From contig JAHEXN010000191.1 of NCBI GenBank assembly GCA_023252095.1, positions 594 through 7,005 on the forward strand: DNA of 6,412 nucleotides, given 5' to 3'. The notes under the pieces were generated by a model. It was not told the DNA's origin. It saw only the letters and a list, made by a program, of their open reading frames with translations, and made no database searches. Positions within the stretch are counted from its first letter, which is position 1; each line of letters begins with the position of its first letter. The DNA is from Actinomycetes bacterium. Its GTDB lineage: Bacteria; Actinomycetota; Actinomycetes; Propionibacteriales; Nocardioidaceae. This document shows positions 1 through 5,687 of this stretch, piece after piece. Both the position numbers and the translations under genes were made by a program.

Positions 1-1119
1 GAACTGCCCCTCCATCGCCGAGACGTTGACGACGTACTTCCGGCGGGCCGGCGAGGCCGCCATCGCCGGCCGCAGACGGCTCACCAGGATGAACGGGGCG
101 ACGCTGTTGCACAGCTGCACCTCGAGCAGCTCGAGCGCGTCGACCTCCGAGACGGTCTGCACCCAGCTGTTGGTGTCGACGACGTCGGGCAGCAGCCCAC
201 CGGCGTCGATGCGATCGACGTCCGCCGAGCCCGCGGTCAGGGCGAGTGAGGTCAGGGCGTCCGCCGTGGCGGTGTCCCCCGCCAGCACCGGATGGGCCGA
301 GACCGAGCCCACGAGCGACGCGGGATGGGCGTCACTCGTGTGGCCAAAGGTCACGAGCTCGACGGGCGAGCCCGCGGGCAACGGTGCCGCCTCGGCATCC
401 GAGATCGCGGAGTAGGCCCCCGGCTGACGCTTGACGGTCTGCGCCGCGTTGTTGATCAGGATGTCCAGCGGACCCGCCGCAGCAACGTCGTCGGCCAGAC
501 CGATGACCTGGGCCGGGTCCCGCAGGTCGATGCCCACGACCTTCAGCCGGTGCAGCCAGTCGGCCGAATCGGGCATCTGGGTGAACCGGCGCACGGCGTC
601 GCGCGGGAAGCGCGTCGTAATCGTGAGGTGCGCCCCGTCGCGGAGCAGACGCAGGGCGATGTACATGCCGATCTTGGCGCGGCCACCCGTGAGCAGGGCC
701 CGACGTCCCGTGAGGTCGGTGCGGGCGTCGCGCTTGGCGTGGCTGAAGGCGGCGCACTCTGGGCACAGCTGGTGGTAGAACGCGTCGACCGTCGTGTACT
801 TCGTCTTGCACATGTAGCAGCCGCGCGGCACGAGCAGCTCCCCTGCCGTGGCGCCGCGAGCGTTCGAGACGAGCGGGATGCCCGCAGTCTCGTCGTCGAT
901 CCGGCTGGCTGAGCCCGTCGCGGTCAGCTCGATGACCGCACGGTCGGCCGCGTTGACCTCGTCGCGCTTGGCCTTGCGTCGTTCCCGCTTGGCCGCCTTG
1001 AAGAACCCGCCCGTCGCCCGGCGCAAGGCGACGTAGGAGGGATCGTCCTCGTCAAGCGCTCCCGCCTGGTCCAGGACTCGGAGGGCCGTCGCGAGGTCGT
1101 CGTCGGAGAAGTCGGGCAC
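1..1119 (-). CDS. Zinc-ribbon-containing SDR family oxidoreductase (3' end outside window)
   Basis: N-terminal 373 residues of a short-chain dehydrogenase/reductase; the reading frame runs open through the window's left edge. Residues 1-95 are charged, with a basic stretch at about 41-52. Two Cys pairs, C101-x2-C104 and C119-x2-C122, look like a zinc ribbon. The Rossmann fold follows: TGGRAKIG at 144-151 (cofactor loop), an Arg at 170 after the second strand (suggesting NADPH, inference), NNAA at 223-226, a probable active-site Asn at 338 in LCNSVAPF, and the probable catalytic Ser at 367 in VNVSA. The YxxxK pair would lie just beyond the window. NNAA to Ser spans 144 residues where classical SDRs have about 50, so roughly 90 residues are inserted at about 228-320. 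The GTG start is the only reasonable one: an in-frame TAG lies four codons upstream. It lies 19 bases after the Uma2 gene. The fold is well supported; the substrate is unknown. Confidence 0.85.
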   Translation of the reverse strand, partial: MPDFSDDDLATALRVLDQAGALDEDDPSYVALRRATGGFFKAAKRERRKAKRDEVNAADRAVIELTATGSASRIDDETAGIPLVSNARGATAGELLVPRGCYMCKTKYTTVDAFYHQLCPECAAFSHAKRDARTDLTGRRALLTGGRAKIGMYIALRLLRDGAHLTITTRFPRDAVRRFTQMPDSADWLHRLKVVGIDLRDPAQVIGLADDVAAAGPLDILINNAAQTVKRQPGAYSAISDAEAAPLPAGSPVELVTFGHTSDAHPASLVGSVSAHPVLAGDTATADALTSLALTAGSADVDRIDAGGLLPDVVDTNSWVQTVSEVDALELLEVQLCNSVAPFILVSRLRPAMAASPARRKYVVNVSAMEGQF

Positions 1120-1131
1120 CGGCGAATTCTA
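1120..1131 (-). promoter_or_regulatory. Putative leaderless promoter -10 element for the SDR gene
   Basis: On the minus strand TAGAAT (1131-1126) fits the actinobacterial -10 consensus TANNNT and is followed by six bases and then the GTG start at 1119. No Shine-Dalgarno sequence lies at a normal distance from that GTG. A -10 box this close to a start codon is the usual arrangement for a leaderless mRNA. No convincing -35 hexamer is visible. The site lies in the 19-base gap after the Uma2 stop codon, so read-through from Uma2 remains possible as well. The TAG of the hexamer is also the in-frame stop that fixes the SDR start. Confidence 0.45.
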
Positions 1132-1138
1132 CGTGGCC

Positions 1139-1687
1139 TCAAGCACCGAGCGTGTCGAGGTCGAACGAGAGCGGCCAGGGGCGCTCAAGGGTCACGGCCT
1201 CCCCCGCGGTCCACGTGCCCAGCTCGGTGTAGACGTCAGCACCCGGATCGAGCGCGTAGGCCGTCAGGGCCACCGCCGGGTCGGTCTCGATCCGCCAGAA
1301 AGCGCCGATGCCGGCGCGGGCGTACTGGGCCGGCTTGGTGATGCGATCAACCGTGAGCGACGACTCCGAAACGACCTCGACGGCCAGCAGCACGTCGGTC
1401 GGCGCGAGCCACTTTCCCTCGGGTTCGACGTCTCGGCGGGCCACGAGGACGTCCGGCTGCCGGTAGTTCCGGGTGTCGAGCTGGACACCGAGCTCGGCGC
1501 CCGGGAAGTACTCGTCACTCAGATGCTCGTCCAGCACCTTCGTCACGATCGTGGCGACCTTGGCGTGCCGCCACTGCGCAGGCGGGCTCACTTCGAGGCG
1601 CCCGTCGACGAGCTCGAGCTTGCCCTCGTAGTCGGGCATCTCCTCGACCGTGTAGAGACGCGCGGCCTCGAAACCCAGCACCGACAT
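1139..1687 (-). CDS. Uma2 family (DUF820) PD-(D/E)XK nuclease-like protein
   Basis: A complete 182-residue protein, the usual length for the Uma2/DUF820 family, which has the restriction-endonuclease-like fold. Family landmarks appear in order: YEGKLELVDGRL at 20-31 (the N-terminal E-L-V-D-G signature), RQPDVLVARRD at 76-86 with the putative metal-binding D79, AVEVVSESS at 102-110 with E104, then D114, K118 and Y122, matching the family pattern E-V-x-S-x-S-x3-D-x3-K-x3-Y. All putative catalytic acids and the Lys are present, so nothing suggests decay. The ATG start is supported by a strong ribosome binding site. The biological role of Uma2 proteins is poorly established; nuclease activity is inferred from the fold. 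The gene lies 95 bases after ilvD and 19 bases before the SDR gene, with which it may be co-transcribed. Confidence 0.9.
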   Translation of the reverse strand: MSVLGFEAARLYTVEEMPDYEGKLELVDGRLEVSPPAQWRHAKVATIVTKVLDEHLSDEYFPGAELGVQLDTRNYRQPDVLVARRDVEPEGKWLAPTDVLLAVEVVSESSLTVDRITKPAQYARAGIGAFWRIETDPAVALTAYALDPGADVYTELGTWTAGEAVTLERPWPLSFDLDTLGA

Positions 1688-1693
1688 GAGGAA

Positions 1694-1699
1694 CCTCCT
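1694..1699 (-). promoter_or_regulatory. Ribosome binding site of the Uma2 gene
   Basis: AGGAGG on the minus strand, a perfect anti-Shine-Dalgarno match, with six bases between it and the ATG at 1687. It fixes the Uma2 start. It is the strongest ribosome binding site in the window and contrasts with ilvD and the SDR gene, which have none. Confidence 0.8.
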
Positions 1700-1753
1700 C
1701 CCCCCAGTGTTCCACGCGATTCCGGCACGACACCAGCCTCACCATGGCGTCGG

Positions 1754-1770
1754 CGGCCGTCGAACGGCCG
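1754..1770 (-). terminator. Possible ilvD terminator hairpin without a U-tract
   Basis: A perfect 7-bp inverted repeat, CGGCCGT / ACGGCCG, with a 3-base loop begins 12 bases after the ilvD stop codon. The stem is entirely strong apart from one A-T pair. No T-run follows in the direction of ilvD transcription, so it is not a canonical Rho-independent terminator, though U-less hairpins are proposed as terminators in actinobacteria. It lies before the Uma2 gene and could separate the two transcripts. The placement is suggestive, but such stems also arise by chance in GC-rich DNA. Confidence 0.35.
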
Positions 1771-1782
1771 TCCACAGGCAGG

Positions 1783-3483
1783 TCAGCCGGTGATGGCGCC
1801 GTGGGCCGCCGAGCTCACGAGCTTGCGGTACTTCGCGAGCACGCCCGTCGTGTACTTCGGCGGAAGCGGCTCCCACCCGACCTTGCGCGCCTCGAGCTCG
1901 TCGGCGTCGACCGCGACGTCGAGGCGCTTGTTGGCCACGTCGAGCGTGATCTGGTCGCCATCCTTCACGAACGCGATCGGGCCGCCGTCGACGGCCTCGG
2001 GAGCGACGTGACCGACGCACAAGCCCGTCGTGCCGCCCGAGAAGCGACCGTCGGTCATCAGCAGCACGTCCTTGCCGAGCCCGGCGCCCTTGATCGCGCC
2101 GGTGATGGCGAGCATCTCGCGCATGCCGGGACCGCCCTTGGGGCCCTCGTAGCGGATGACGACGACGTCGCCAGCCACGATCGTGCCGTTCTCGAGGGCG
2201 TCCATCGCCTTGCGCTCGCCGTCGAAGACCCGAGCCGTGCCGGTGAAGACGTCGGAGTCGAATCCCGCGCTCTTGACGACGGCACCCTCGGGCGCCAGCG
2301 TCCCGTGCAGGATCGTGAGCCCACCGGTCTGGTGGATCGGCCGGTCGATCGCGCGGATCACGTCGCCGTCGATGCGCTGCTCGATGTGGGCCAGGTTCTC
2401 GGCCATGGTCTTGCCGGTGACCGTCAAGCAGTCGCCGTGCATCAGACCCGCGTCGAGCAGCGCCTTCAGGATGACGGGGATGCCGCCCACCTTGTCGACG
2501 TCGTTCATGACGTAGCGACCGAACGGCTTGAGGTCACCCAGGTGCGGGACCTTGTCGCCGATGCGGCTGAAGTCCTCGAGCGTCAGGTCGACCTCGGCCT
2601 CGCGGGCGATCGCGAGCAGGTGCAGGACCGCGTTGGTCGACCCGCCGAGGGCCATGACGACCGTGATGGCGTTCTCGAACGCCTCCTTGGTCAGGATCTG
2701 GCGGGCGGTGATGCCGCGGCGGAGCATCTCGACGACGGCCTCACCGGACTTGATCGCGTACTCGTCGCGGCGGCTGTCGATCGCCGGCGGGGCCGACGAG
2801 CCGGGCAGGCTCATGCCGAGCGCCTCAGCGGCCGACGCCATGGTGTTCGCCGTGTACATGCCGCCGCAGGCGCCCTCGCCGGGACAGATCGCGCGCTCGA
2901 TCTTGTCGACCTGCTCGCGCGACATCTTGCCGGCCAGACACGCACCGACGGCCTCGAAGGCGTCGATGATCGTGACGTCCTTGCCGTCGACGTTGCCGGG
3001 CATGATCGAGCCCGCGTACACGAAGACGCTCGCGAGGTCGAGGCGTGCGGCGGCCATGAGCATCCCGGGCAGGCTCTTGTCACAGCCAGCCAGCAGCACC
3101 GAGCCGTCGAGGCGCTCGGCCATCATGACGGTCTCGACCGAGTCGGCGATGACCTCGCGGCTCACGAGCGAGAAGTGCATGCCCTCATGGCCCATCGAGA
3201 TGCCGTCGGACACCGAGATGGTGCCGAACTCGAGCGGGTAGCCGCCCCCGGCGTGGACGCCCTCCTTGGCGCGCTTGGCCAAGCGGTCGAGCGAGAGGTT
3301 GCACGGCGTGATCTCGTTCCAGCTCGACGCGACGCCGATCTGGGGCTTCGCCCAGTCGTCGTCACCCATGCCGACCGCGCGGAGCATGCCGCGCGAGGCC
3401 GTGGCCTCGAGCCCGTCGGTGACGGTGCGGCTGCGGGGCTTGATGTCAGGGGTGATGGGGTTCGCGGGGCGATCGTCGGCCAT
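1783..3483 (-). CDS. ilvD: Dihydroxy-acid dehydratase
   Basis: A complete 566-residue IlvD/Edd family enzyme that dehydrates 2,3-dihydroxy-isovalerate and 2,3-dihydroxy-3-methylvalerate to the 2-keto acids leading to valine, leucine and isoleucine, in the cytoplasm. Three Cys positioned as Fe-S ligands are present: C61 in ITPCN, C134 in AGCDKSLPG and C206 in GEGACGGMYTANTM. Also seen are D93 in VSDGISMGHEGM and D135-K136 (metal site, with the Lys that is carbamylated in homologues), E456 in GGPGMREM, and S482 in GRFSGGTTG, the likely catalytic base. Three conserved Cys indicate the [2Fe-2S] type. Length and motif order are typical, with no truncation or frameshift. The branched-chain specificity, rather than 6-phosphogluconate or sugar-acid dehydratase, rests on overall resemblance to actinobacterial IlvD. 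The start follows a possible leaderless promoter. No other ilv gene is adjacent. Confidence 0.97.
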   Translation of the reverse strand: MADDRPANPITPDIKPRSRTVTDGLEATASRGMLRAVGMGDDDWAKPQIGVASSWNEITPCNLSLDRLAKRAKEGVHAGGGYPLEFGTISVSDGISMGHEGMHFSLVSREVIADSVETVMMAERLDGSVLLAGCDKSLPGMLMAAARLDLASVFVYAGSIMPGNVDGKDVTIIDAFEAVGACLAGKMSREQVDKIERAICPGEGACGGMYTANTMASAAEALGMSLPGSSAPPAIDSRRDEYAIKSGEAVVEMLRRGITARQILTKEAFENAITVVMALGGSTNAVLHLLAIAREAEVDLTLEDFSRIGDKVPHLGDLKPFGRYVMNDVDKVGGIPVILKALLDAGLMHGDCLTVTGKTMAENLAHIEQRIDGDVIRAIDRPIHQTGGLTILHGTLAPEGAVVKSAGFDSDVFTGTARVFDGERKAMDALENGTIVAGDVVVIRYEGPKGGPGMREMLAITGAIKGAGLGKDVLLMTDGRFSGGTTGLCVGHVAPEAVDGGPIAFVKDGDQITLDVANKRLDVAVDADELEARKVGWEPLPPKYTTGVLAKYRKLVSSAAHGAITG

Positions 3484-3495
3484 GGACCCAGATTA
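3484..3495 (-). promoter_or_regulatory. Putative leaderless promoter -10 element for ilvD
   Basis: TAATCT (3495-3490, minus strand) fits TANNNT and is separated from the ilvD ATG at 3483 by six bases, GGGTCC. No purine-rich Shine-Dalgarno lies at a normal distance, and the surrounding sequence is otherwise very GC-rich. The geometry places the transcription start at or beside the A of the ATG, implying a leaderless ilvD mRNA. It is the same arrangement, with the same six-base spacing, as before the SDR gene. A -35 element is not recognisable. The gap to the preceding ATPase gene is 74 bases, enough for an independent promoter. No attenuator-like leader peptide is present in it. Confidence 0.5.
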
Positions 3496-3557
3496 CGCCG
3501 CGGTCGCGCGGCCGAGCAGGCGCCCGCCGAGTTCGCCCCGTACCACCCCCGGAGGGG

Positions 3558-4730
3558 TCAGGTGCCCTCGTGACCCCGGTCCATGACGTAGGCCCCGAAA
3601 CCCGGGAGGGTGAAGCGCAGCCGCCCGCGGCCGGCCTCCTCGATGATCCCCTTGTCGATCAGGCGATCCCGGGGCACGCCCAGCTTCTGCGAGGCCACGC
3701 CCAGGATCCGGGCGATCTCGCCCCGCGGGACGACCGGCTCGCCGATGCCGGCCATCGCGACGATGAAGCGACGCTCGGCCGGCGACGCCGCCTGCCAGCG
3801 AGCCTCGTACATCTCGGTGACCTGGTCGCGGACGCCGAGCAGGCCTTGCTCGACGTGGTCAGCGGTGACCGTGTCGCCCCGAGACGGGTCGGCAGCGTCC
3901 CACGCATGGGAGGCGATGAGCTGCAGGAAGTACGGATGTCCGCCCGCCTGCAGCGCCACGAGGTCGAGGGCGGCGGGGTCCCAGCCGACCCCGAGCTCGG
4001 CCGCGGGCTCGAGCACCAGCTCGCGTGACGGATCCGGGTCGAGGGGGTGCAACCGGACCCATGCGGTGCGCTCGGCGAAGGTCGCCGCCCTGGTCAGCGC
4101 GCCCACGACCGAGGGCAACCCGGCGCCGACGACAGCCAGCGGATTCTCTTCCGGGCGACCGCCCAGGCCCTGGACCGCGTTCAGCAGGACGCTCGTGTCT
4201 CTCTCGCGACCTGCGTGCCACTCGTCGACGAACAGGACCAGACCGGCACCGCCGGAGGCTCGGACGTGCGCTGCCGCGTCGTGGAGATGACGTTGCACGG
4301 CGGCGACGGATGCTTCGGGCGCCGACTCGTCGCGCGCTTCGGACTCGACCTGCGCCGTGACCTTCAGGCCGGGCAGGCCCAGCTCACCTCCGAGGGTCCG
4401 GCGTCCCGCCGACCATGACCCCGGCGATTCCGTGAGCGCCGTCCGCGCCAGTCCCTCCTGCACGGCGGCCTCGAGGTCGGGCAGGTACGGGGTGGCCTTC
4501 GCGCACGCGACCCAGGCCGTCACGAAACCTAACGCCTCGGCCTCACGTTGGGCGTGGCGCAGGAGTGAGGTCTTCCCCAAGCCGCGGACCGCGTGGAACA
4601 CGGTCGGGGCCCCGGCGAACTCACCGTAGGCGACGACAGGCGCCAGAGCCCGACGGATGCGCCGTATCTCGCGCTCGCGTCCCGCGAGGTGGCGCGGCAG
4701 GGCGCCAGGCGTGTAGGGCTGGAGGTCCAT
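3558..4730 (-). CDS. AAA-type P-loop ATPase with C-terminal winged-helix-like domain
   Basis: A complete 390-residue protein. The Walker A motif AVRGLGKT at 47-54 satisfies [AG]-x4-G-K-[ST], although the first Gly common in GPRGxGKT relatives is Ala here. Walker B is LVLFVDE at 164-170 with D169 and E170. A sensor-1-like strand LAVVGAGLPS lies at 198-207, an AERTAWVRLHPL segment at 219-230, and GGHPYFLQLIA at 263-273, typical of the lid of archaeal-type/AAA_16 ATPases. Residues about 317-385 (PAERRFIVAMAG to the C-terminus) resemble a winged helix ending in a beta wing, as in many AAA/STAND proteins. There is no signal peptide, membrane segment or extra effector domain. The ATG at 4730 is the only nearby start: an in-frame stop lies upstream at 4770-4772. 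It is divergent from the ATP-grasp gene across a palindromic operator. Function is unknown; regulator or chaperone-like ATPase is inference. Confidence 0.85.
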   Translation of the reverse strand: MDLQPYTPGALPRHLAGREREIRRIRRALAPVVAYGEFAGAPTVFHAVRGLGKTSLLRHAQREAEALGFVTAWVACAKATPYLPDLEAAVQEGLARTALTESPGSWSAGRRTLGGELGLPGLKVTAQVESEARDESAPEASVAAVQRHLHDAAAHVRASGGAGLVLFVDEWHAGRERDTSVLLNAVQGLGGRPEENPLAVVGAGLPSVVGALTRAATFAERTAWVRLHPLDPDPSRELVLEPAAELGVGWDPAALDLVALQAGGHPYFLQLIASHAWDAADPSRGDTVTADHVEQGLLGVRDQVTEMYEARWQAASPAERRFIVAMAGIGEPVVPRGEIARILGVASQKLGVPRDRLIDKGIIEEAGRGRLRFTLPGFGAYVMDRGHEGT

Positions 4731-4741
4731 GGAGGTCGCTG

Positions 4742-4747
4742 CTCCTG
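4742..4747 (-). promoter_or_regulatory. Probable ribosome binding site of the ATPase gene
   Basis: CAGGAG on the minus strand with 11 bases to the ATG at 4730. The spacing is slightly long, but it is the only purine-rich match upstream. It abuts the outer end of the inverted repeat at 4748, so protein bound there could also affect this leader. Confidence 0.5.
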
Positions 4748-4784
4748 ACTGTCTGTTACTGATGCTGATTCAGTAATAGACAGT
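4748..4784. promoter_or_regulatory. 37-bp inverted repeat, probable operator shared by divergent genes
   Basis: ACTGTCTGTTACTGA (4748-4762) and TCAGTAATAGACAGT (4770-4784) are reverse complements with a single mismatch across 15 bp, separated by the 7-base spacer TGCTGAT. The hexamer CAGTAA occurs at 4771-4776 and again at 4781-4786, exactly 10 bp apart on one strand, and as TTACTG at 4756-4761 on the other. The block is far richer in A/T than the rest of the window. It begins 18 bases upstream of the ATPase start and ends 44 bases upstream of the ATP-grasp start, so it probably overlaps the ATPase promoter and could control both genes. The arm length suits a dimer, or pair of dimers, of a TetR-, MarR- or similar HTH regulator; which protein binds cannot be told from sequence. 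A recombinase core site is a less likely alternative. Confidence 0.65.
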
Positions 4785-4812
4785 AACGGCGGCCACTGAC
4801 ACGCGACGGCTG

Positions 4813-4821
4813 TGGCAGCAT
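4813..4821 (+). promoter_or_regulatory. Weak extended -10 candidate for the ATP-grasp gene
   Basis: TGGCAGCAT contains a TGn extension and a -10-like CAGCAT (4816-4821) ending seven bases before the ATG at 4829. A CTGACA at 4796-4801 resembles a -35 box, but the 14-base spacer is short. No Shine-Dalgarno precedes the ATG (the bases before it are CCCTCCC), so a leaderless transcript is plausible. The hexamer departs from TANNNT at its first base, so support is modest. Confidence 0.25.
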
Positions 4822-4828
4822 CCCTCCC

Positions 4829-5677
4829 ATGACGCGCCTCGCCTGGGCGACGGGGGCCGGATTCGCGGCCGCTGACGCCGACCTGCCGCTCCTGACCGCT
4901 GCCGCCGACCGGGCCGGACTGACCAGCGAGGTCGTCGTCTGGGACGACCCCGCTGTCGAGTGGGACGCCTACGACCTCGTCGTCGTGCGATCGTGCTGGG
5001 ACTACGTCCCGCGCCGCGAGGAGTTCCTGGCCTGGGCCGAGACAGTCCCCCGCCTGGCGAACTCCGCCGCCGTGCTGCGATGGAACACCGACAAGACCTA
5101 CCTGCGAGAGCTGGAGGCGGCTGCCGTCGCGATCGTGCCGACGGCGTGGTCGATCGACCGCGTGGAGGACCTCCCCCCGGCACGCGAGTGGGTCGTCAAG
5201 CCGACGATCTCTGCGGGTTCGGCCGACACGGCCCGGTGGGCCGAGCCCGAGCGCGCGCTCGAGCACGGCCGTTCACTCCTCGCAGCGGGCCGGCCCACCA
5301 TGACCCAGCCCTACGTCGATGCGGTCGACAGCGAGGGCGAGACCGGGATCCTGCTGTTCGGAGGCCGGTTCTCCCACGCCTTCCGCAAGGGGGCGCTGCT
5401 CACGACCGGCGACGACCCGCGCGGACTCCCCGAGCTCAAGGAGGACATCCGTGCCCGCGAGCCCTCGGCCGAGCAGGTGGCGTTCGCCGAGCGCGCGGTC
5501 GCCGTTGCGACCGAGATCCTCGATACCGACCTCCTCTACGCCCGCGTCGACGTCGTGACCGACGCCGACGGCACGCTGCGACTCATGGAGCTCGAGCTCA
5601 CCGAGCCGTCGTTCTTCCTCGAGCACACCGAGGTCGGCGCCGACCGGGTGGTCGAGGCTGCGCTCCGCGCCTTGTGA
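4829..5677 (+). CDS. ATP-grasp domain protein, DcsG-like
   Basis: A complete 282-residue ATP-grasp protein, a fold that joins a carboxylate to a nucleophile through an acyl-phosphate. The N-terminal region shows VVVWDDPAVEWDAYDLVVVRS (first part at 36-45, Asp-Trp rich) and CWDYVPR at 56-62, a pattern I associate with DcsG-like proteins (DcsG is the O-ureido-serine cyclo-ligase of D-cycloserine synthesis). ATP-binding landmarks follow: NTDKTYL at 86-92 with K89, WVVKPTISAGS at 121-131 with K124, QPYV at 160-163, GETGILLFGG at 170-179, YARVDVV at 237-243 with R239 and D241, and LMELELTEPSFFLEH at 252-266. Its acidic residues E254, E256 and E259 probably bind Mg; the usual ExN Asn is replaced. 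No other cycloserine-pathway gene is nearby, so the substrate is unknown and DcsG activity should not be assumed. It is divergent from the ATPase and convergent with the patatin gene. Confidence 0.85.
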   Translation: MTRLAWATGAGFAAADADLPLLTAAADRAGLTSEVVVWDDPAVEWDAYDLVVVRSCWDYVPRREEFLAWAETVPRLANSAAVLRWNTDKTYLRELEAAAVAIVPTAWSIDRVEDLPPAREWVVKPTISAGSADTARWAEPERALEHGRSLLAAGRPTMTQPYVDAVDSEGETGILLFGGRFSHAFRKGALLTTGDDPRGLPELKEDIRAREPSAEQVAFAERAVAVATEILDTDLLYARVDVVTDADGTLRLMELELTEPSFFLEHTEVGADRVVEAALRAL

Positions 5678-5687
5678 CCCCACGACC

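Noticed and set aside
292..912. A 206-codon plus-strand open frame opposite the SDR gene
   Set aside because: It is codon-for-codon antisense to the SDR frame, which carries clear Rossmann and Cys motifs; the plus product is compositionally biased.
3545..3558. Short hairpin ACCCC / GGGGT with a 4-base loop at the end of the ATPase gene
   Set aside because: The stem is only 5 bp, it overlaps the stop codon and no T-run follows, so it is too weak to call a terminator.
1744..3573. A 609-codon open frame on the plus strand opposite ilvD
   Set aside because: It is the antisense shadow of a highly conserved gene in GC-rich DNA with few stop codons. Its product is low-complexity, Arg/Asp/His/Val rich, with no recognisable domain.
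3558..4730. AAA ATPase as an Avs/STAND-type antiphage sensor
   Set aside because: It has no N-terminal effector domain, no long C-terminal repeat sensor and no defence genes around it; the protein is only an ATPase module plus a winged-helix-like tail.
4748..4784. Inverted repeat as a tyrosine-recombinase core or attachment site
   Set aside because: The arm-spacer-arm layout is superficially similar, but there is no integrase, tRNA or mobile cargo nearby, and its position between divergent starts fits an operator better.
4529..5266. A 245-codon minus-strand open frame across the intergenic palindrome and the ATP-grasp gene
   Set aside because: It overlaps two well-supported genes and the A/T-rich operator, and has no recognisable motifs.
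4829..5677. Assignment of the ATP-grasp gene as dcsG in a cycloserine cluster
   Set aside because: None of the neighbouring genes belongs to the cycloserine pathway, and family resemblance alone does not give the substrate.
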